NCBI GenBank assembly: GCA_000818945.1
Contig: KN805384.1
Location: 461,681 to 525,680 of the forward strand
DNA from: Schizochytrium sp. CCTCC M209059
Taxonomy: Eukaryota; Sar; Bigyra; Thraustochytrida; Thraustochytriidae
DNA: 64,000 bases
Reading direction: 5' to 3'
In this document: positions 19,865 to 30,183 of the stretch, in pieces
Numbering within the stretch: the first letter of the stretch is position 1
Layout of the letters: each line of letters begins with the position of its first letter
Notes under the pieces: generated by a model
Seen by the model: only the letters and a program-made list of their open reading frames with translations
What the model was told of the DNA's origin: nothing
Databases searched by the model: none
Position numbers and translations under genes: made by a program

Positions 19865-20062
19865 TGCGACAAGCAACAGCAGCAGCACAAGTATCAGCAG
19901 CAGCACAAGTATCAGCATCAGCACTAGCATCAGCATCAGCAGTAAAGTAGTTGGCAGACGCAAGCGGCCCGAGCTCCTCTTCACAAGAGGGCAGTGACAA
20001 GGACGACACGAGCAATAATAACAACAACAAACAACAACAACCACAACAACGACAACGACAAC
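19865..20062. repeat. Compound CAG/ATC and AAC repeats in the SAM-DUF445 leader
   Basis: Interspersed CAGCAG, AGCATC and AGTATC units (19868-19942), then AACAACAAC runs (20012-20050), ending about 110 bp before the ATG. Probably 5' UTR. Confidence 0.75.
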
Positions 20063-20174
20063 TCGAGCAACAGAACCCGAAGGACAAAGGCGGCGCCGAC
20101 GACGGGCGTACGGGCTGGCGGTCAAGAGGAGACGGGACGAGCTGGCGCGAGGCGAGACTCTTGAAGACGGCGCC

Positions 20175-21926
20175 ATGGCGACCAGCACGACCAAGGTGGC
20201 CGCCTGGAGCGAGCAGGACGTCCTCGCGTTCTTGGGCAATACGGACGCGGAGGTAGCGCGCGCTGTGGCGAGCCGGGGCCTCATCAATGGCCGGCAGCTA
20301 GAAGCACTCACCTCGGAGGACGACTGCGCAGGCGTACTTGGCGACCGCAGCCTTACGAGAAGACTCCTCAGCGCCGCCTCACGCGCAAGAGCAGCACCAA
20401 ACACCAGCACAAGCAGCTGCCACGTCGGCGAAGACAATTTTGCGTACAAGCGCCTTGAAGACAGCTACAGCGGAGACAACGAAAACAACAATGACAACGA
20501 AGACGGCGATGAGGACTGGGACCCCGAGCAGGGCATGGACGAGGTCGATCCCTCGAAAAACACCTTTCCCACGCTCTTTGAACGACCAAGTCTGCTCACG
20601 GTCACCCTCGTGCTGCTTTGCGCGGGGGGTTGCGCCCTTTGCTGCACGGTGCTGCGCAATACGCTCGCCGATGCTTTGCACGTGGATCGCGAAGATTTTG
20701 TCAAGGAATTCTTTCGTTACGCTTCCATTCCAATCTTCATGGTGCCTTTCACCTATGTGCATATTTGGCTCGCGCTCTACATGACCTTTTACCCGACTCG
20801 ATTCCGCGGTTGCTGCCAGATCCCGGGAACGAACGTAGGCTTTCCGCTCGGCTGGCAAGGCATTATTCCTTTCAAAGTAGAACCTATGGCCCGGCTTGCC
20901 GTGGACCAAATGACCGCCAATCTCCTCGACGTTCAGGAAGTCTTTGACCGCATCGATCCAGCCGTCTTGGCTCGTGAGCTCGAGCCAGAGCTCCACAAGC
21001 ACACTGCGCGCGTCCTCGACCTCGTTCTTGCCAAAGAGGCCCCATATGCCTGGAAACTCGTGCCGCAGGCGGTGCGCAACGAAGTGCTACGTCAGTCCAC
21101 CAAGGAGTCGCTCCAGGTTGTGGAAGAGCTCTTGCAAGAATTACAGGCTGACATCGAGGACTACTTCGACCTGCACAAGCTGGTGGTCGGGATTCTAGTG
21201 AATGATGTTGACCTCTTCAACGACCTCTTTATTAGCTGCTCCGATCGCGAGCTCGCCTTTATTCGCAATAGCGGCGCCTACATGGGCGGTTTCTTTGGCA
21301 TTGGGCAAATGATTCTCACCATTGTCTTTAAGAACCAGCCATGGATCCTTCCCGTAGTCGGGCTCATTGCTGGTGCCATCACAAACTGGATCGCACTGGT
21401 CATTATTTTCTCGCCCGTGGACCCGATACCGCTCTGTGGCGGCCGCATCGTGATTCAAGGGCTCTTTTTAAAGCGCCAGCCTCAGGTCGCCAAGCTCTAT
21501 GGACATGTGGTCAGGCACAAAATTCTCACGGCTGAGAACCTCAATCGAGCCCTCATGCGAGGCCCCAAGCGCGAGCAAGTGCTTGCGCTCTCGCAGCGTC
21601 ACATCCGAGCTGCCTTTGACCGCACCGTAAACATTGTCGGTCCTTTGCGCAAACTCGTGGGCGATGCCCTCGACCGCATCGGTGACAGCGTTGCTCACGA
21701 GCTCAGTCATGACATGTACGATATTATGCGCTCGGCAGAGCCATACATGAATGACACCTTTGATCTTCAGCGCACCTTGACGACGCGAATGAGCAAGATG
21801 CCGCCACGCGATTTTGAGCGTCTCCTTCACCCAATCTTTGAGCAAGAGGAATGGAAGCTGGTTCTCGTGGGCGGCGCTCTTGGCGCCTTCTTTGGCGTCT
21901 TCCAGGCAAAGTTTGCCAACATGTAG
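20175..21926 (+). CDS. SAM domain-DUF445 membrane protein
   Basis: 583 residues; the ATG at 20175 is in GCCATGG context. Residues ~8-70 look like a SAM domain (WSEQDVLAFLGN ... LTSEDDCAGVLGDRSLTRRLLSA). An acidic linker (~95-125) follows. The rest is a DUF445 protein: two N-terminal hydrophobic spans (LLTVTLVLLCAGGCALCC; IFMVPFTYVHIWLALYMTFY), GFPLGWQGIIPFKVEPMAR, a long amphipathic helical region, then a second hydrophobic block with the family hallmark GLIAGAITNWIALVIIFSPVDP and the following QGLFLKRQPQVAKLYGHVV. It ends with a short hydrophobic segment (LVGGALGAFFGVFQ). DUF445 proteins (bacterial YheB/YjiN relatives) have no firm function. The SAM domain suggests self-association or docking. 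Convergent with the LPLAT gene 217 bp downstream. Confidence 0.85.
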   Translation: MATSTTKVAAWSEQDVLAFLGNTDAEVARAVASRGLINGRQLEALTSEDDCAGVLGDRSLTRRLLSAASRARAAPNTSTSSCHVGEDNFAYKRLEDSYSGDNENNNDNEDGDEDWDPEQGMDEVDPSKNTFPTLFERPSLLTVTLVLLCAGGCALCCTVLRNTLADALHVDREDFVKEFFRYASIPIFMVPFTYVHIWLALYMTFYPTRFRGCCQIPGTNVGFPLGWQGIIPFKVEPMARLAVDQMTANLLDVQEVFDRIDPAVLARELEPELHKHTARVLDLVLAKEAPYAWKLVPQAVRNEVLRQSTKESLQVVEELLQELQADIEDYFDLHKLVVGILVNDVDLFNDLFISCSDRELAFIRNSGAYMGGFFGIGQMILTIVFKNQPWILPVVGLIAGAITNWIALVIIFSPVDPIPLCGGRIVIQGLFLKRQPQVAKLYGHVVRHKILTAENLNRALMRGPKREQVLALSQRHIRAAFDRTVNIVGPLRKLVGDALDRIGDSVAHELSHDMYDIMRSAEPYMNDTFDLQRTLTTRMSKMPPRDFERLLHPIFEQEEWKLVLVGGALGAFFGVFQAKFANM

Positions 21927-22143
21927 GACAACGTAGTGCCCAAGTGAAAGGTTTTTCTTCCTCTCGGAGGGTGCATGTCAAGGAGAACAAATGATGCTAG
22001 ATTGTTAGATGAATCCTCTTTCATTTTATATAACCCTTTTCCCCTCTTCGAATCGGGTTACCTACAAATGGTGTGCAAGTGCATCTTTGAGCATACTTTC
22101 CTCTCTCCCATGCATGTGCATACTTCCGTTAACCAAAATACGT

Positions 22144-23187
22144 TCATGATGACACTGTGTTGCGTGCATGTGGTAGGATGTCCGGACGCACATAGAGATA
22201 AAGCGCACCAGGACCAGCTCGCTTGTAGTGAGGCATGAGCTCTGCATGATATGCGAGCTTATCGCTGTAGGTTTGCTCGACCGTAGGCACATGAAGCGCG
22301 CTTGCCATCTCCTTTCGAACATTGCGCGCAAAAAGCGCCGCATCAGCTTTCTCCATCTCATTGGGCTCGAAGAGTGGAAGATAGCGCACGCGCAAGCGGT
22401 GTCGCCACTGCGCAAGCATGCGTAAAAGGTGTGTCGGCGTGTGCACCGATTCATATGCTGGCGAAAAATCTCCGCGAGAAGCATCAATGGGGAACTCGAG
22501 AACCACAGGGAGAACCGGGACGCCCGGGCGAAAAGCTCCTGTTTTGAACTGCAAAAGACACGTCCCATTTGAAGTCGTTCCTTCAGGAAACACAAGCAGT
22601 GGCTGTTTCTCGTCTTTGCGAGGACTCTTCACCCTCGAGAAGATTGCCTCCGAAGCGCTCGGACCGCCACCCTCGCGGTCTACCAAGAGACCTCCAAGCT
22701 CCATGGCGACGTAGCCAACGAGGGGGACTTTTAAACAGGTCTTTTTCATGACGAACGAAGGGCAATGCGCTGTCGACATAAAGTACAAAATCTCAAGATA
22801 CGAAATGTGATTTGCAACAATCACACGCGGTCGTTCTTGCAAGCCTTGTGCATCGCCCTCGACTTCAATATGATAAAAACCAAGGATCCATAGGGTCCAG
22901 CGCGTCACGTGGCGGGTCACAGCGAGCTTGTAGCGCTGCGGAATGCCAAAACGTGCACTCGCTGCGAGCGCCAAGCCGTACGTTCCGAGCAGCGTTGTCA
23001 AGAGAGCGATCCTCACAGGGACCAGCGTCACGAGCGCAATGGCAGTTTTCAGTCGCGTCCACGCGTCCATATTCGCGTCCACACGCTGGAAAGGAGCTAT
23101 CTCTGACGCTACAGTGTCGTCGTCGTTCTCGTGAGTTTCACGCTCTTGACTCGCGCCGTGCTCATCTTGGCCCCCACGTCGACGCAT
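22144..23187 (-). CDS. Lysophospholipid acyltransferase (LPLAT; LPCAT/LPEAT-like)
   Basis: 347 residues from the ATG at 23187; the longer frame opens with GTG. Acylates a lysophospholipid using acyl-CoA, in ER membranes. The four PlsC/LPLAT blocks are visible: NHISYLEIL (His near 127), GGLLVDREG, PLLVFPEGTTSNG (Glu near 202) and VPVLPVVLEFP. The EGTTSNG form is typical of the LPCAT1/LPEAT group. Block I is H-x4-E instead of the usual H-x4-D. The same Glu occurs in plant LPEAT-type enzymes, so it is probably active. One or two hydrophobic segments precede block I (TAIALVTLVPVRIALLTTLLG). No EF-hands, unlike animal LPCAT1/2. The preferred headgroup is unknown. Confidence 0.9.
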   Translation of the reverse strand: MRRRGGQDEHGASQERETHENDDDTVASEIAPFQRVDANMDAWTRLKTAIALVTLVPVRIALLTTLLGTYGLALAASARFGIPQRYKLAVTRHVTRWTLWILGFYHIEVEGDAQGLQERPRVIVANHISYLEILYFMSTAHCPSFVMKKTCLKVPLVGYVAMELGGLLVDREGGGPSASEAIFSRVKSPRKDEKQPLLVFPEGTTSNGTCLLQFKTGAFRPGVPVLPVVLEFPIDASRGDFSPAYESVHTPTHLLRMLAQWRHRLRVRYLPLFEPNEMEKADAALFARNVRKEMASALHVPTVEQTYSDKLAYHAELMPHYKRAGPGALYLYVRPDILPHARNTVSS

Positions 23188-24105
23188 GAAGAGAGGTCCG
23201 TGGGTCACTCGTGTTTGCTCTGCCGTCGCTGCTGCGAGTGCGTTTGTAGCTGGCAGCCCGTGGCACAGGAGCGCAATCTCCTGTCTGCCGTTCCTACTTG
23301 GTTGCCGCAGGTGTCCCTTCTTGCGCCTCGTGCTGCGTTTTTACGTTCGTTGTTCGTCACATCATCATGACATCAGGTCTTATACTCCACGATTGTCGCT
23401 TAGCTACCCTCATTGCGATCAATGTGTAACACGTCTTCGAGATTCTTGACAGCGTCCGCGATATGGAAATATATTCTCGTCCTTCTGACGTGCTCCGCGG
23501 CTCTTGTTTTTTGACTCTGTTGTTATTTTGCTATTTTAGAGACCCAACTCGCAAATGATCCGTTACGGCTTTATTTTTCAAGAAACAAATTGTCGTGACG
23601 ACGAATTGTGGAGGCGGCACTCGAATTCGCAGTTCAGAGTTGAAGGAGTCTAGTTTCTGCCTACTACACGGAGCCGCATAAGTCGCAATAGATCCTCGCT
23701 CATGCCAAACTTTGCTTTTTTAAACGAAGGCGTGCCGGATCAACCGTGCACGGACTGGATCCGTTTTGATCCAGTTTCTGCCTAAAGTCCTCCAAAAAGG
23801 CTAACATGAAGGTCATCCGTGCCTAACAAAGTCTCGGTACGCGCCATTGAAAGATATACGTACATAGTAAGAGGAAGGAGTACTTCATATTGGGGTTGCG
23901 CGCGGCGCTCCGCGGCATTGCCGAGAGAGAGGGAGGTCAGTGCTGTCCCGCGACATTGAGGTTCGACATACACCGCAAAGGCCAGAATCAAATCAGTGTG
24001 CAATGCCGTGCGAGGTTGCTCTCGCGAAGGCATAATTGAGCACGGCCTCAAGACCCTCGAACGCGAGGATTTATTGTTGCACAAGGGTTTATTGAAGTGC
24101 GAGGA
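23188..24105. other. Divergent intergenic region
   Basis: Promoters of the LPLAT and IQ-motif genes. The middle (23450-23720) is AT-rich relative to its surroundings. No supported gene, RNA or repeat. Confidence 0.4.
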
Positions 24106-25389
24106 ATGCGTGCGAATGGTCGCGAGGCCATGACGAAGACCAGAGGCGTGCCACGGAAGCTGGCGGTACCACGAAGCCCGAGCAAGCCTCGGGCACCAGG
24201 ACGAAAGGCATCGCCGCGCCAAACGAACGTAGACGTCACAAACAGCTCGCGTGTCGAAGGAGCAAAACTAGGATGCGCCTCCAGAAATCATGGATTTACT
24301 GCTAGCTTTGTGAGCGGCATGAATCGCGACACGTCGTTGCAAGCGGCGACGCGCGCCACTTGGCTTGCGGAAACAAGACTCCAGAGAAAGCGCGAGACTT
24401 TTGAAGCTCAGATCCTCAGGTACGAGGATTTTCATACGCGAATGCTCAAGGAGATATCATTGCTGCGGAAACAGGAGGAACGCAAGTCTTTGCGTGAGGC
24501 CCGGCGTGTGCAGTTTCGTCGCGAGAGAGATAGCGCGGTTCGCATTCAGGCCGTGTTACGTGGCAAGCTGGTTCGACGACAAAACGAAGCCATCCGTGCA
24601 GCCGCATCAAGGCGGAGACGATCTTCGCTTCTCCGTATGGATCAGCGACGCCGCGAAGATGCGGCGTGTATTCCCTTACAAGGCGCGTGCCGAGGATGGC
24701 TTAGCCGTCGTCGTGCGCGTGCGCGTCAGGAGGCCTCGATCACCTTGCAGCGATTCTGGCGTCGAAGAAAACTAAAAAATCATAAAGCCGAGCTCGCGGT
24801 GGTTCAACTTCAGGCGCTGTACCGCGGGCGACTTATTCGCTCGCTACTACAAGATGATGATGATGACGACGACGAAGATATTAACGACGATGACATGGAC
24901 GATGACGACACAAATGAAATGGATAACGAGAACGTTGCTGAGGATGGTAAAGTCGAAAAGGAGGACGAAAAAAAGAATGGCGTCACAAGTTCGCAGGGCG
25001 ATATAATTGCTGGTCGTGCCGCAGCTGCCTGCGACCGGGAAGATATTGTCGCCGACGCTATTGATGAGCCTCTCGCTGCAAAGACTTTATCATCCTTTAC
25101 AGCCAAGTCCGGCGGGGCTCGAGCCACCGAACAGCCCGAGCGCAGCGAAGGCGCCTTATCATCGGTAGCGATTGCCGCATCGGAAGAAAAGCTTGCCGCA
25201 TCCGCGAGGAAGCAGGCTCGGTCAAAGCGCCGCGGAAAACGCAGGCGCTACCACAATACGACTGTTTCCGAGGCTCGTAAGGTCCGAAAGCGCAGAAACA
25301 AGGCGGCACTGAACATGCAGAAGACGTATCGCGGTTATCGTTCGCGGCAGCAGACCAACACGAAAAAACGAAGCCGCGTCTCGCTCTGA
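24106..25389 (+). CDS. IQ-motif (calmodulin-binding) protein
   Basis: About 427 residues. The codon at 24097 is GTG, so the first ATG is 24106 (another in frame at 24130). Five IQ-like motifs: AVRIQAVLRGKLVRRQ (~144), ACIPLQGACRGWLSRRR (~187), SITLQRFWRRRKLK (~211), AVVQLQALYRGRLIR (~231) and ALNMQKTYRGYRSRQ (~402). Each is a candidate calmodulin or myosin-light-chain site. Motifs 2 and 3 are less canonical. An Asp/Glu-rich tract (~250-290) separates motif 4 from a low-complexity Ala/Lys region. No motor, GAP or kinase domain. Probably a calmodulin-binding scaffold, possibly cytoskeletal or ciliary. The N-terminal ~75 residues are basic and disordered. Confidence 0.82.
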   Translation: MRANGREAMTKTRGVPRKLAVPRSPSKPRAPGRKASPRQTNVDVTNSSRVEGAKLGCASRNHGFTASFVSGMNRDTSLQAATRATWLAETRLQRKRETFEAQILRYEDFHTRMLKEISLLRKQEERKSLREARRVQFRRERDSAVRIQAVLRGKLVRRQNEAIRAAASRRRRSSLLRMDQRRREDAACIPLQGACRGWLSRRRARARQEASITLQRFWRRRKLKNHKAELAVVQLQALYRGRLIRSLLQDDDDDDDEDINDDDMDDDDTNEMDNENVAEDGKVEKEDEKKNGVTSSQGDIIAGRAAAACDREDIVADAIDEPLAAKTLSSFTAKSGGARATEQPERSEGALSSVAIAASEEKLAASARKQARSKRRGKRRRYHNTTVSEARKVRKRRNKAALNMQKTYRGYRSRQQTNTKKRSRVSL

Positions 25390-27261
25390 CCTCTGCGCGG
25401 TCGACTCGATTCGACGCTCGCAGGCCATGGAAACAAGGAAGGAAGACTCACCGCCTGGGTCAAGGCAGATGGAGCACGCCACACGAGACGCACGCTGCTC
25501 TGACTGGATCGCTGGTCCTGCTGTCGCGATCGATGCCCACAAGATGGCACAACACAATACGATAGTCCATTCTCGTCTTGACACGACGATGCAGACGTCT
25601 GCCTCGCGATCTCGCCTGGCGCGCTCGCCCGCTCGCTACTCGCAGCGTGCCGACGCCGCGAGTCCGCGAACCGGGATGTTTCATTCGCAGCACCAATTGC
25701 AACCAGCTCAGCAGCACTAGCAGCTGCTACAGCTGCAGGTGGTAGAAGGCCAGGTCGCGGTCGCGCCGATTCAGCTTCTTGCGGTCGTGGGCCCCGAGTT
25801 CTCTTTTCGCGGGTCGCCGCTGGAGCAGCCTCGCAAGGAGACGGGAGAAGAGCAGAACAGAGGAGAGGAGAGGAGAGAAGCGGGGAAGGCTGCTGCAGTG
25901 CAGTGCGTGCTGCCAGAGACCCGCCGCTGAGCCCCTGCTGCGCACGGCTCGGCCCCGTGGCCCTCGAGGCCCTCGAGGTCCAAGAGGTTCTCCGCCATGA
26001 GCGCCTTATCGCCGAGCTCTGCTCGGGCTTTGCGCGCGACGGCTACAGCGAGAGCGAGAGCGACGCAGGGCGAGCGTGCCCGCGTGAACGGTGGCGTACG
26101 TGCCGGGCGTCCCGGGTCTGCGCGCCCGGTCCGGGCGCGTACGTCAGCATGGCGAGCGCTTCCTGAAGAGCGTCGCTGTGTGGCCCATTCTCACTGCTTT
26201 AGAAAGGTGATGTAAATTACGTATGTACTAGTATGTATGCGAGTGAATGAATGAATGAATGGATGAATGTACGTATAGGCCTAGACCGTGGCGCACATTG
26301 CGCTTGAGCTCGAGCAGGTCGCGCGGGCCGAGGTCAAGCTCGTCGAGCTCGGCAAGCTCGTTCAGCTCGAGGCCGGAGAAAAAGGGCTCGGGACTGCCCA
26401 TGAGTTTGCCTCGTTGGCGACACAGTCTGCTGCGGTCCCGAGCGTGCGGCACAAGTCGAAAGCGTGGAACGCACGCGGAGCCGCGAAAACAGGATCCTTG
26501 AGCTCGACTGCTTGCACTGCACTGCGCTGGACATCATTCACTGCGACCACCAAACGGGCGTGCATCTGCACCCCGATCGCTCGGGAAGCGTGGCGGTTTC
26601 CTCGGCCATGTGATGCCGGCAACCTTGTCTCACGATGGCGCATCACAGGCCTCGTCCGCATGCCGTTGGGATGGATCTCGGTCGTCTCCATGGATGGATG
26701 GACGGACGGACGCATGGGGGGCTCAACGCCTCCGGCCGAGCGAGCGAGTATACTACGCTATCGATCGAATGCAAGCGCGCGGCTCATGTGCTTCGTCCAC
26801 GCGCATCATCGACCTCCTGCACCTTCATCTTCATCTTCACCCGCATCTGCATCCCTCGCCAGCCAGCACCCATCCATGGGCCTCGATTCTCGCATTCAGC
26901 TCCGGGTCCTCGGTTCGCGGGTCGCTCTTGCCGCCGCTGTCGCGAGCGCTAGCACGCTTGTGCTGTGCTCGCCCGCGTGCACGGCGGTCGCGGCCGCGAG
27001 AGGAAAGAAGCGGGGCGAGTCAGCGGCGCGGTTCGGCAGCGCGACGAAAGACTTACGTACTAGCAGGCGACTCGCTGGAGCAGGAGTAACTGCGCGAGGA
27101 GCAGAACTCTATGGTATCTGGCGAGGCAGCGAGCGCGGCGCGGAGAGGCCGAGCGCGCAGGCGAGGGCTCGCGGCAAACCCGTAACACCCGCCCCGAGAG
27201 GGAAAGAGAAACTTGGCTAGCAGCAAGGCAGGCGAGCGAGCCCAGGCTTGGGATCACAGAG
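25390..27261. other. Intergenic region with coding-like fragments
   Basis: 1.9 kb without a complete gene. Two plus-strand stretches look coding but lack an ATG: about 25930-26060 (reads GPVALEALEVQEVLRHERLI...) and 26404-26613 (reads LELDCLHCTALDIIHCDHQT..., stop TGA at 26611). They may be exons of one small spliced gene. Also a (GAATGAAT) tract near 26242-26266 and GGATGGACGGACGGAC near 26690-26712. Confidence 0.35.
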
Positions 27262-29463
27262 ATGCTATCCAAGCTGGCGAACAATGGGCGCACGACCAAG
27301 AGGCATGCGCCCGTGATGCAGGAATTCCGGCGCTTCCGCAGCCTGTTCACGGGCAAGGGCCAGAGCAAGGTGGTCGCAAAAGAGGATGCGGCATCGCTCG
27401 TGCGAAATGGCAACACCGTGCTCATCGGAGGCTTCGTGTGCCAGTCCATGGCCGAAACCGTGCTCAAGTCGCTCGGCCAGCACTACCTGGAGAACAAGGA
27501 GCCCAAGGACCTCACGCTCATGTTCTTTGGCTGCGGTGACCCCCACGGAAAGCGCGGCAACAACCACTTTGCGCACAAGGGCATGCTCCGTCGCGCAATC
27601 GGTGGACACTTTGGCCAGAGCCCCGACCTGCACCCGGCCATTCGCAACAACGAGATCGAGGCCTACGCCCTTCCCATGGGCGCCATCGCCCGCATGGTCC
27701 GTAGCCGCGCAAGCAACACCCCCGGCCACTTTACCAAGGTTGGTCTCGGCACCTTCGTGGACCCTCGTCTTGCCGGCGGCAAGCTCAACGAGTTCACCAA
27801 GCGCGACCTCGTCGAAGTCGTCCGCATTGATGACCAGGAGTACCTCCGCTACAAGCCCGTCAACATTGACGTGAGCATCATCAAGGCCACCACCGCCGAC
27901 ACCGACGGCAACCTCACCATTGAGAACGAGAGCGTGTCTGCCGACGCTCTCCTCCTCGCCACCGCCGCACGCGCCAGCGGCGGTATCACCATCGCCCAGG
28001 TCGATCGCATCGCCGAGGCCGGCACCCTGCACATGCCGGACGTCAAGGTTCCCGGCCCGCTCATCGACGCCATCGTCATCACCGATCCGGAGGACCGCAA
28101 CATGGGCTACTACACGCCGGGCATCGAACCTTCGTTCTCGGGCGAGGTCAAGATCCCGCTCGACAACATCCCTCCCGTGCCCATGAGCCCGAAGAAGATT
28201 ATGGGCCGTCGTGCGGCCCTTGAGCTCAACCCCCAGCGCATCATGATCAACCTTGGCATCGGTGCGCCCGAATACGTGGCGTCCATTGCCAACGAGGAGG
28301 GCGTGCTCGACCACATTGTGCTCACCACCGAAGCTGGCATGTACGGCGGTCTCGGCGCCTCGGGTCACGAGTTCGGCCCGGCCTACAACCCGCAGGCCCG
28401 CGTCGACACCAGCCAGCAGTTTGACGTCTACAACGGTTCTGGCCTCGACATCTGCTACCTTGGTGCCGCCGAGATCTCGGCCGACACCGGTGATGTCAAC
28501 GTGTCCAAGCTCGGTGAGCGCTACATTGGCCCGGGCGGTTTCATTGACATTACGCAGAGCACTCAGCGCGTCGTCTTCATGGGTACCTTTACAAAGAAGG
28601 GTCTCAAGGTCTCGGCCAAGGACGGCAAGCTCACCATCGAGCAGGAGGGCCAGATCCCCATGTTCCAGCGCGTGCGCGAGGTCACCTTTTCCGGCGCGCA
28701 GGCCCTTTCCCATGCACAGAACGTCAAGTACATTACGGAGCGCGCCGTCTTCCAGCTCACGCCCGAGGGTGTCGAGCTCACCGAGGTGGCCCCTGGCATT
28801 GACCTTGACACCCAGATCCTCGATCTCATGGACCCCAAGCCTATTGTGAACCGCGACACCCTCAAGGTCATGGACATTCGCATCTTCAACGAGGACAGTA
28901 TGAACATGCAGGATGACTTTTTCCGCGACCAGACCGCCTTTTCCTCGCGTTTCTCGTACAAGGAAGACACCAACACTTGCTTTCTCGATCTCAGTGGCAT
29001 CTCCGTGCGTGACGAGAAGACCCTTGAGGCACTCTGCTCCGAGGTGAAGGCCAACTTCGAGCGCATCACCGACCACGGCGCGAAGAAGGTTCACTGCGTC
29101 TCGACCTACGAACGCAGCGACATTCTCCCCGAGCTCTCGGACAAGCTCAACGAAATGCTCAATGTTGTCGGCTCCGACTACCTGCTTTCCGTGCGCCGTC
29201 TTGGAGGCAAGGTCTTCATGCGCCAAAAGACTGTCCGCGACATGGAGTTGTTCTCCAACGAGGACATTTGGAACTCTTTCAGCAATGGCAAGGACGAGGT
29301 CACGCGCTCGCAGTTTAAGGAGGGCATCGAGAAGTTTTTGCAGATCAACTTTTCCAACCGCGACATCATGCGTATTCTCGGTAACAGCACTGAGAACGTT
29401 GCCGCCAAGGACTTTGATAAGCTCATGATGAGTGTCAAGAGCATCGTGTCCTCTACGGACTGA
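27262..29463 (+). CDS. Propionate/acetate CoA-transferase, long form (copy 1)
   Basis: 733 residues, family I CoA-transferase of the Pct/YdiF type: moves CoA between acyl-CoA and acetate, propionate or a similar acid through a glutamyl-CoA thioester. Shown by VVAKEDAASLVRNGNTVLIGGFV, FGCGDPHGKRGNNHFAHKGM, VGLGTFVDPRLAGGKLN, NLGIGAPEYVASIA, and the catalytic LTTEAGMYGG (Glu357, codon 28330). The first ~30 residues are Lys/Arg-rich without acids until QEF, a likely mitochondrial presequence. After the ~540-residue core comes a STAS-like module (TCFLDLSGISVRDEKTLEAL... YLLSVRRLGG), then a helical tail resembling a degenerate EF-hand pair (DEVTRSQFKEGI). Codon use is strongly C/G-ending, suggesting high expression. 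Tandem with copy 2. An acetate:succinate CoA-transferase role is an alternative. Confidence 0.93.
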   Translation: MLSKLANNGRTTKRHAPVMQEFRRFRSLFTGKGQSKVVAKEDAASLVRNGNTVLIGGFVCQSMAETVLKSLGQHYLENKEPKDLTLMFFGCGDPHGKRGNNHFAHKGMLRRAIGGHFGQSPDLHPAIRNNEIEAYALPMGAIARMVRSRASNTPGHFTKVGLGTFVDPRLAGGKLNEFTKRDLVEVVRIDDQEYLRYKPVNIDVSIIKATTADTDGNLTIENESVSADALLLATAARASGGITIAQVDRIAEAGTLHMPDVKVPGPLIDAIVITDPEDRNMGYYTPGIEPSFSGEVKIPLDNIPPVPMSPKKIMGRRAALELNPQRIMINLGIGAPEYVASIANEEGVLDHIVLTTEAGMYGGLGASGHEFGPAYNPQARVDTSQQFDVYNGSGLDICYLGAAEISADTGDVNVSKLGERYIGPGGFIDITQSTQRVVFMGTFTKKGLKVSAKDGKLTIEQEGQIPMFQRVREVTFSGAQALSHAQNVKYITERAVFQLTPEGVELTEVAPGIDLDTQILDLMDPKPIVNRDTLKVMDIRIFNEDSMNMQDDFFRDQTAFSSRFSYKEDTNTCFLDLSGISVRDEKTLEALCSEVKANFERITDHGAKKVHCVSTYERSDILPELSDKLNEMLNVVGSDYLLSVRRLGGKVFMRQKTVRDMELFSNEDIWNSFSNGKDEVTRSQFKEGIEKFLQINFSNRDIMRILGNSTENVAAKDFDKLMMSVKSIVSSTD

Positions 29464-30183
29464 TCATGAATATTTCTTACCTTTCTCTTTTTTTGTCAGA
29501 TCTATACTTATTACTTTAGATTTTCAGTTATCATTTTGTCCTTGTAAGCACAGCAAGCTGTCTTCTTCCGTTTCTCTCTCTCTCTCTCTTTGAGCTAAGA
29601 TGCTACAATGGCTGCGTTGAAATGCTTATGAACGAGCTTTGTGTCCTTTTTTCCATCGCACTGCCTCAACATCATCTTGTTTTAAAATGTGAACGATACA
29701 AGCGATGGCGTCTAGTTTGTTTGTCTCCTCTCGCTTTCGGACTCGCAGTCAAAGTCGGACTCGAATTCGGACGCAAACGACTCGAGACATTCTGCAAGTC
29801 CTCTCTTCTTCCAATTTGACATCCAGGTTATCTACACTGACGACGCCTCGATTGCGACTGCGCATGAATGCAGCATCTAGGCATTGAAAAAGGTATTTGG
29901 CCAAGGATCCACGTTCAGCGTGCGCGACGCCACGGTAGTTGGTGCCAGCTTGCAAGTTTCTACAAAAAGGAGGATCTGCGGCTGGTCCAGATCCTGAGTC
30001 CGATGTTATGTCAAGTCAAGATCGTTTCCTGCCCTGGACGAGCAGCAGCAGACCGCGAACTCTTCCGCTCGAGCACGAGGCGCACCGCGTGGCGTGGCGC
30101 ACCAGAGCGAGACGTGCAGGGCGCACGCTCCAACGTAGGCAGAGCTCTCGTGAGAAAGCAAAGGCCTCGACGCGACTGGCACG
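29464..30183. other. Intergenic region between the tandem CoA-transferase genes
   Basis: The AT-rich 3' UTR of copy 1 with a (TC)n run at 29573-29590, then the promoter or leader of copy 2. No gene seen. Confidence 0.4.

Larger units (their letters stand above)
17939..20174. other. Repeat-rich divergent intergenic region
   Basis: 2.2 kb between the FABP-like and SAM-DUF445 genes. Contains (CCA)n at 18066-18098, (GCTC)n at 18178-18211, a GC-rich stretch to 18880, (GGCTG)n at 18891-18925, and CAG/CAT-type and AAC-type repeats near 19860-20060. A plus-strand frame ending at 18849 encodes a Glu/Leu-rich helix but has no ATG. No gene supported. Confidence 0.4.

Noticed and set aside
27265..29226. 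653-codon open frame antisense to CoA-transferase copy 1
   Set aside because: Mirror of the sense gene's strong C/G-ending codon bias, which removes stops from one antisense frame. Composition is Val/Gly/Asp/Leu-rich with no domain.
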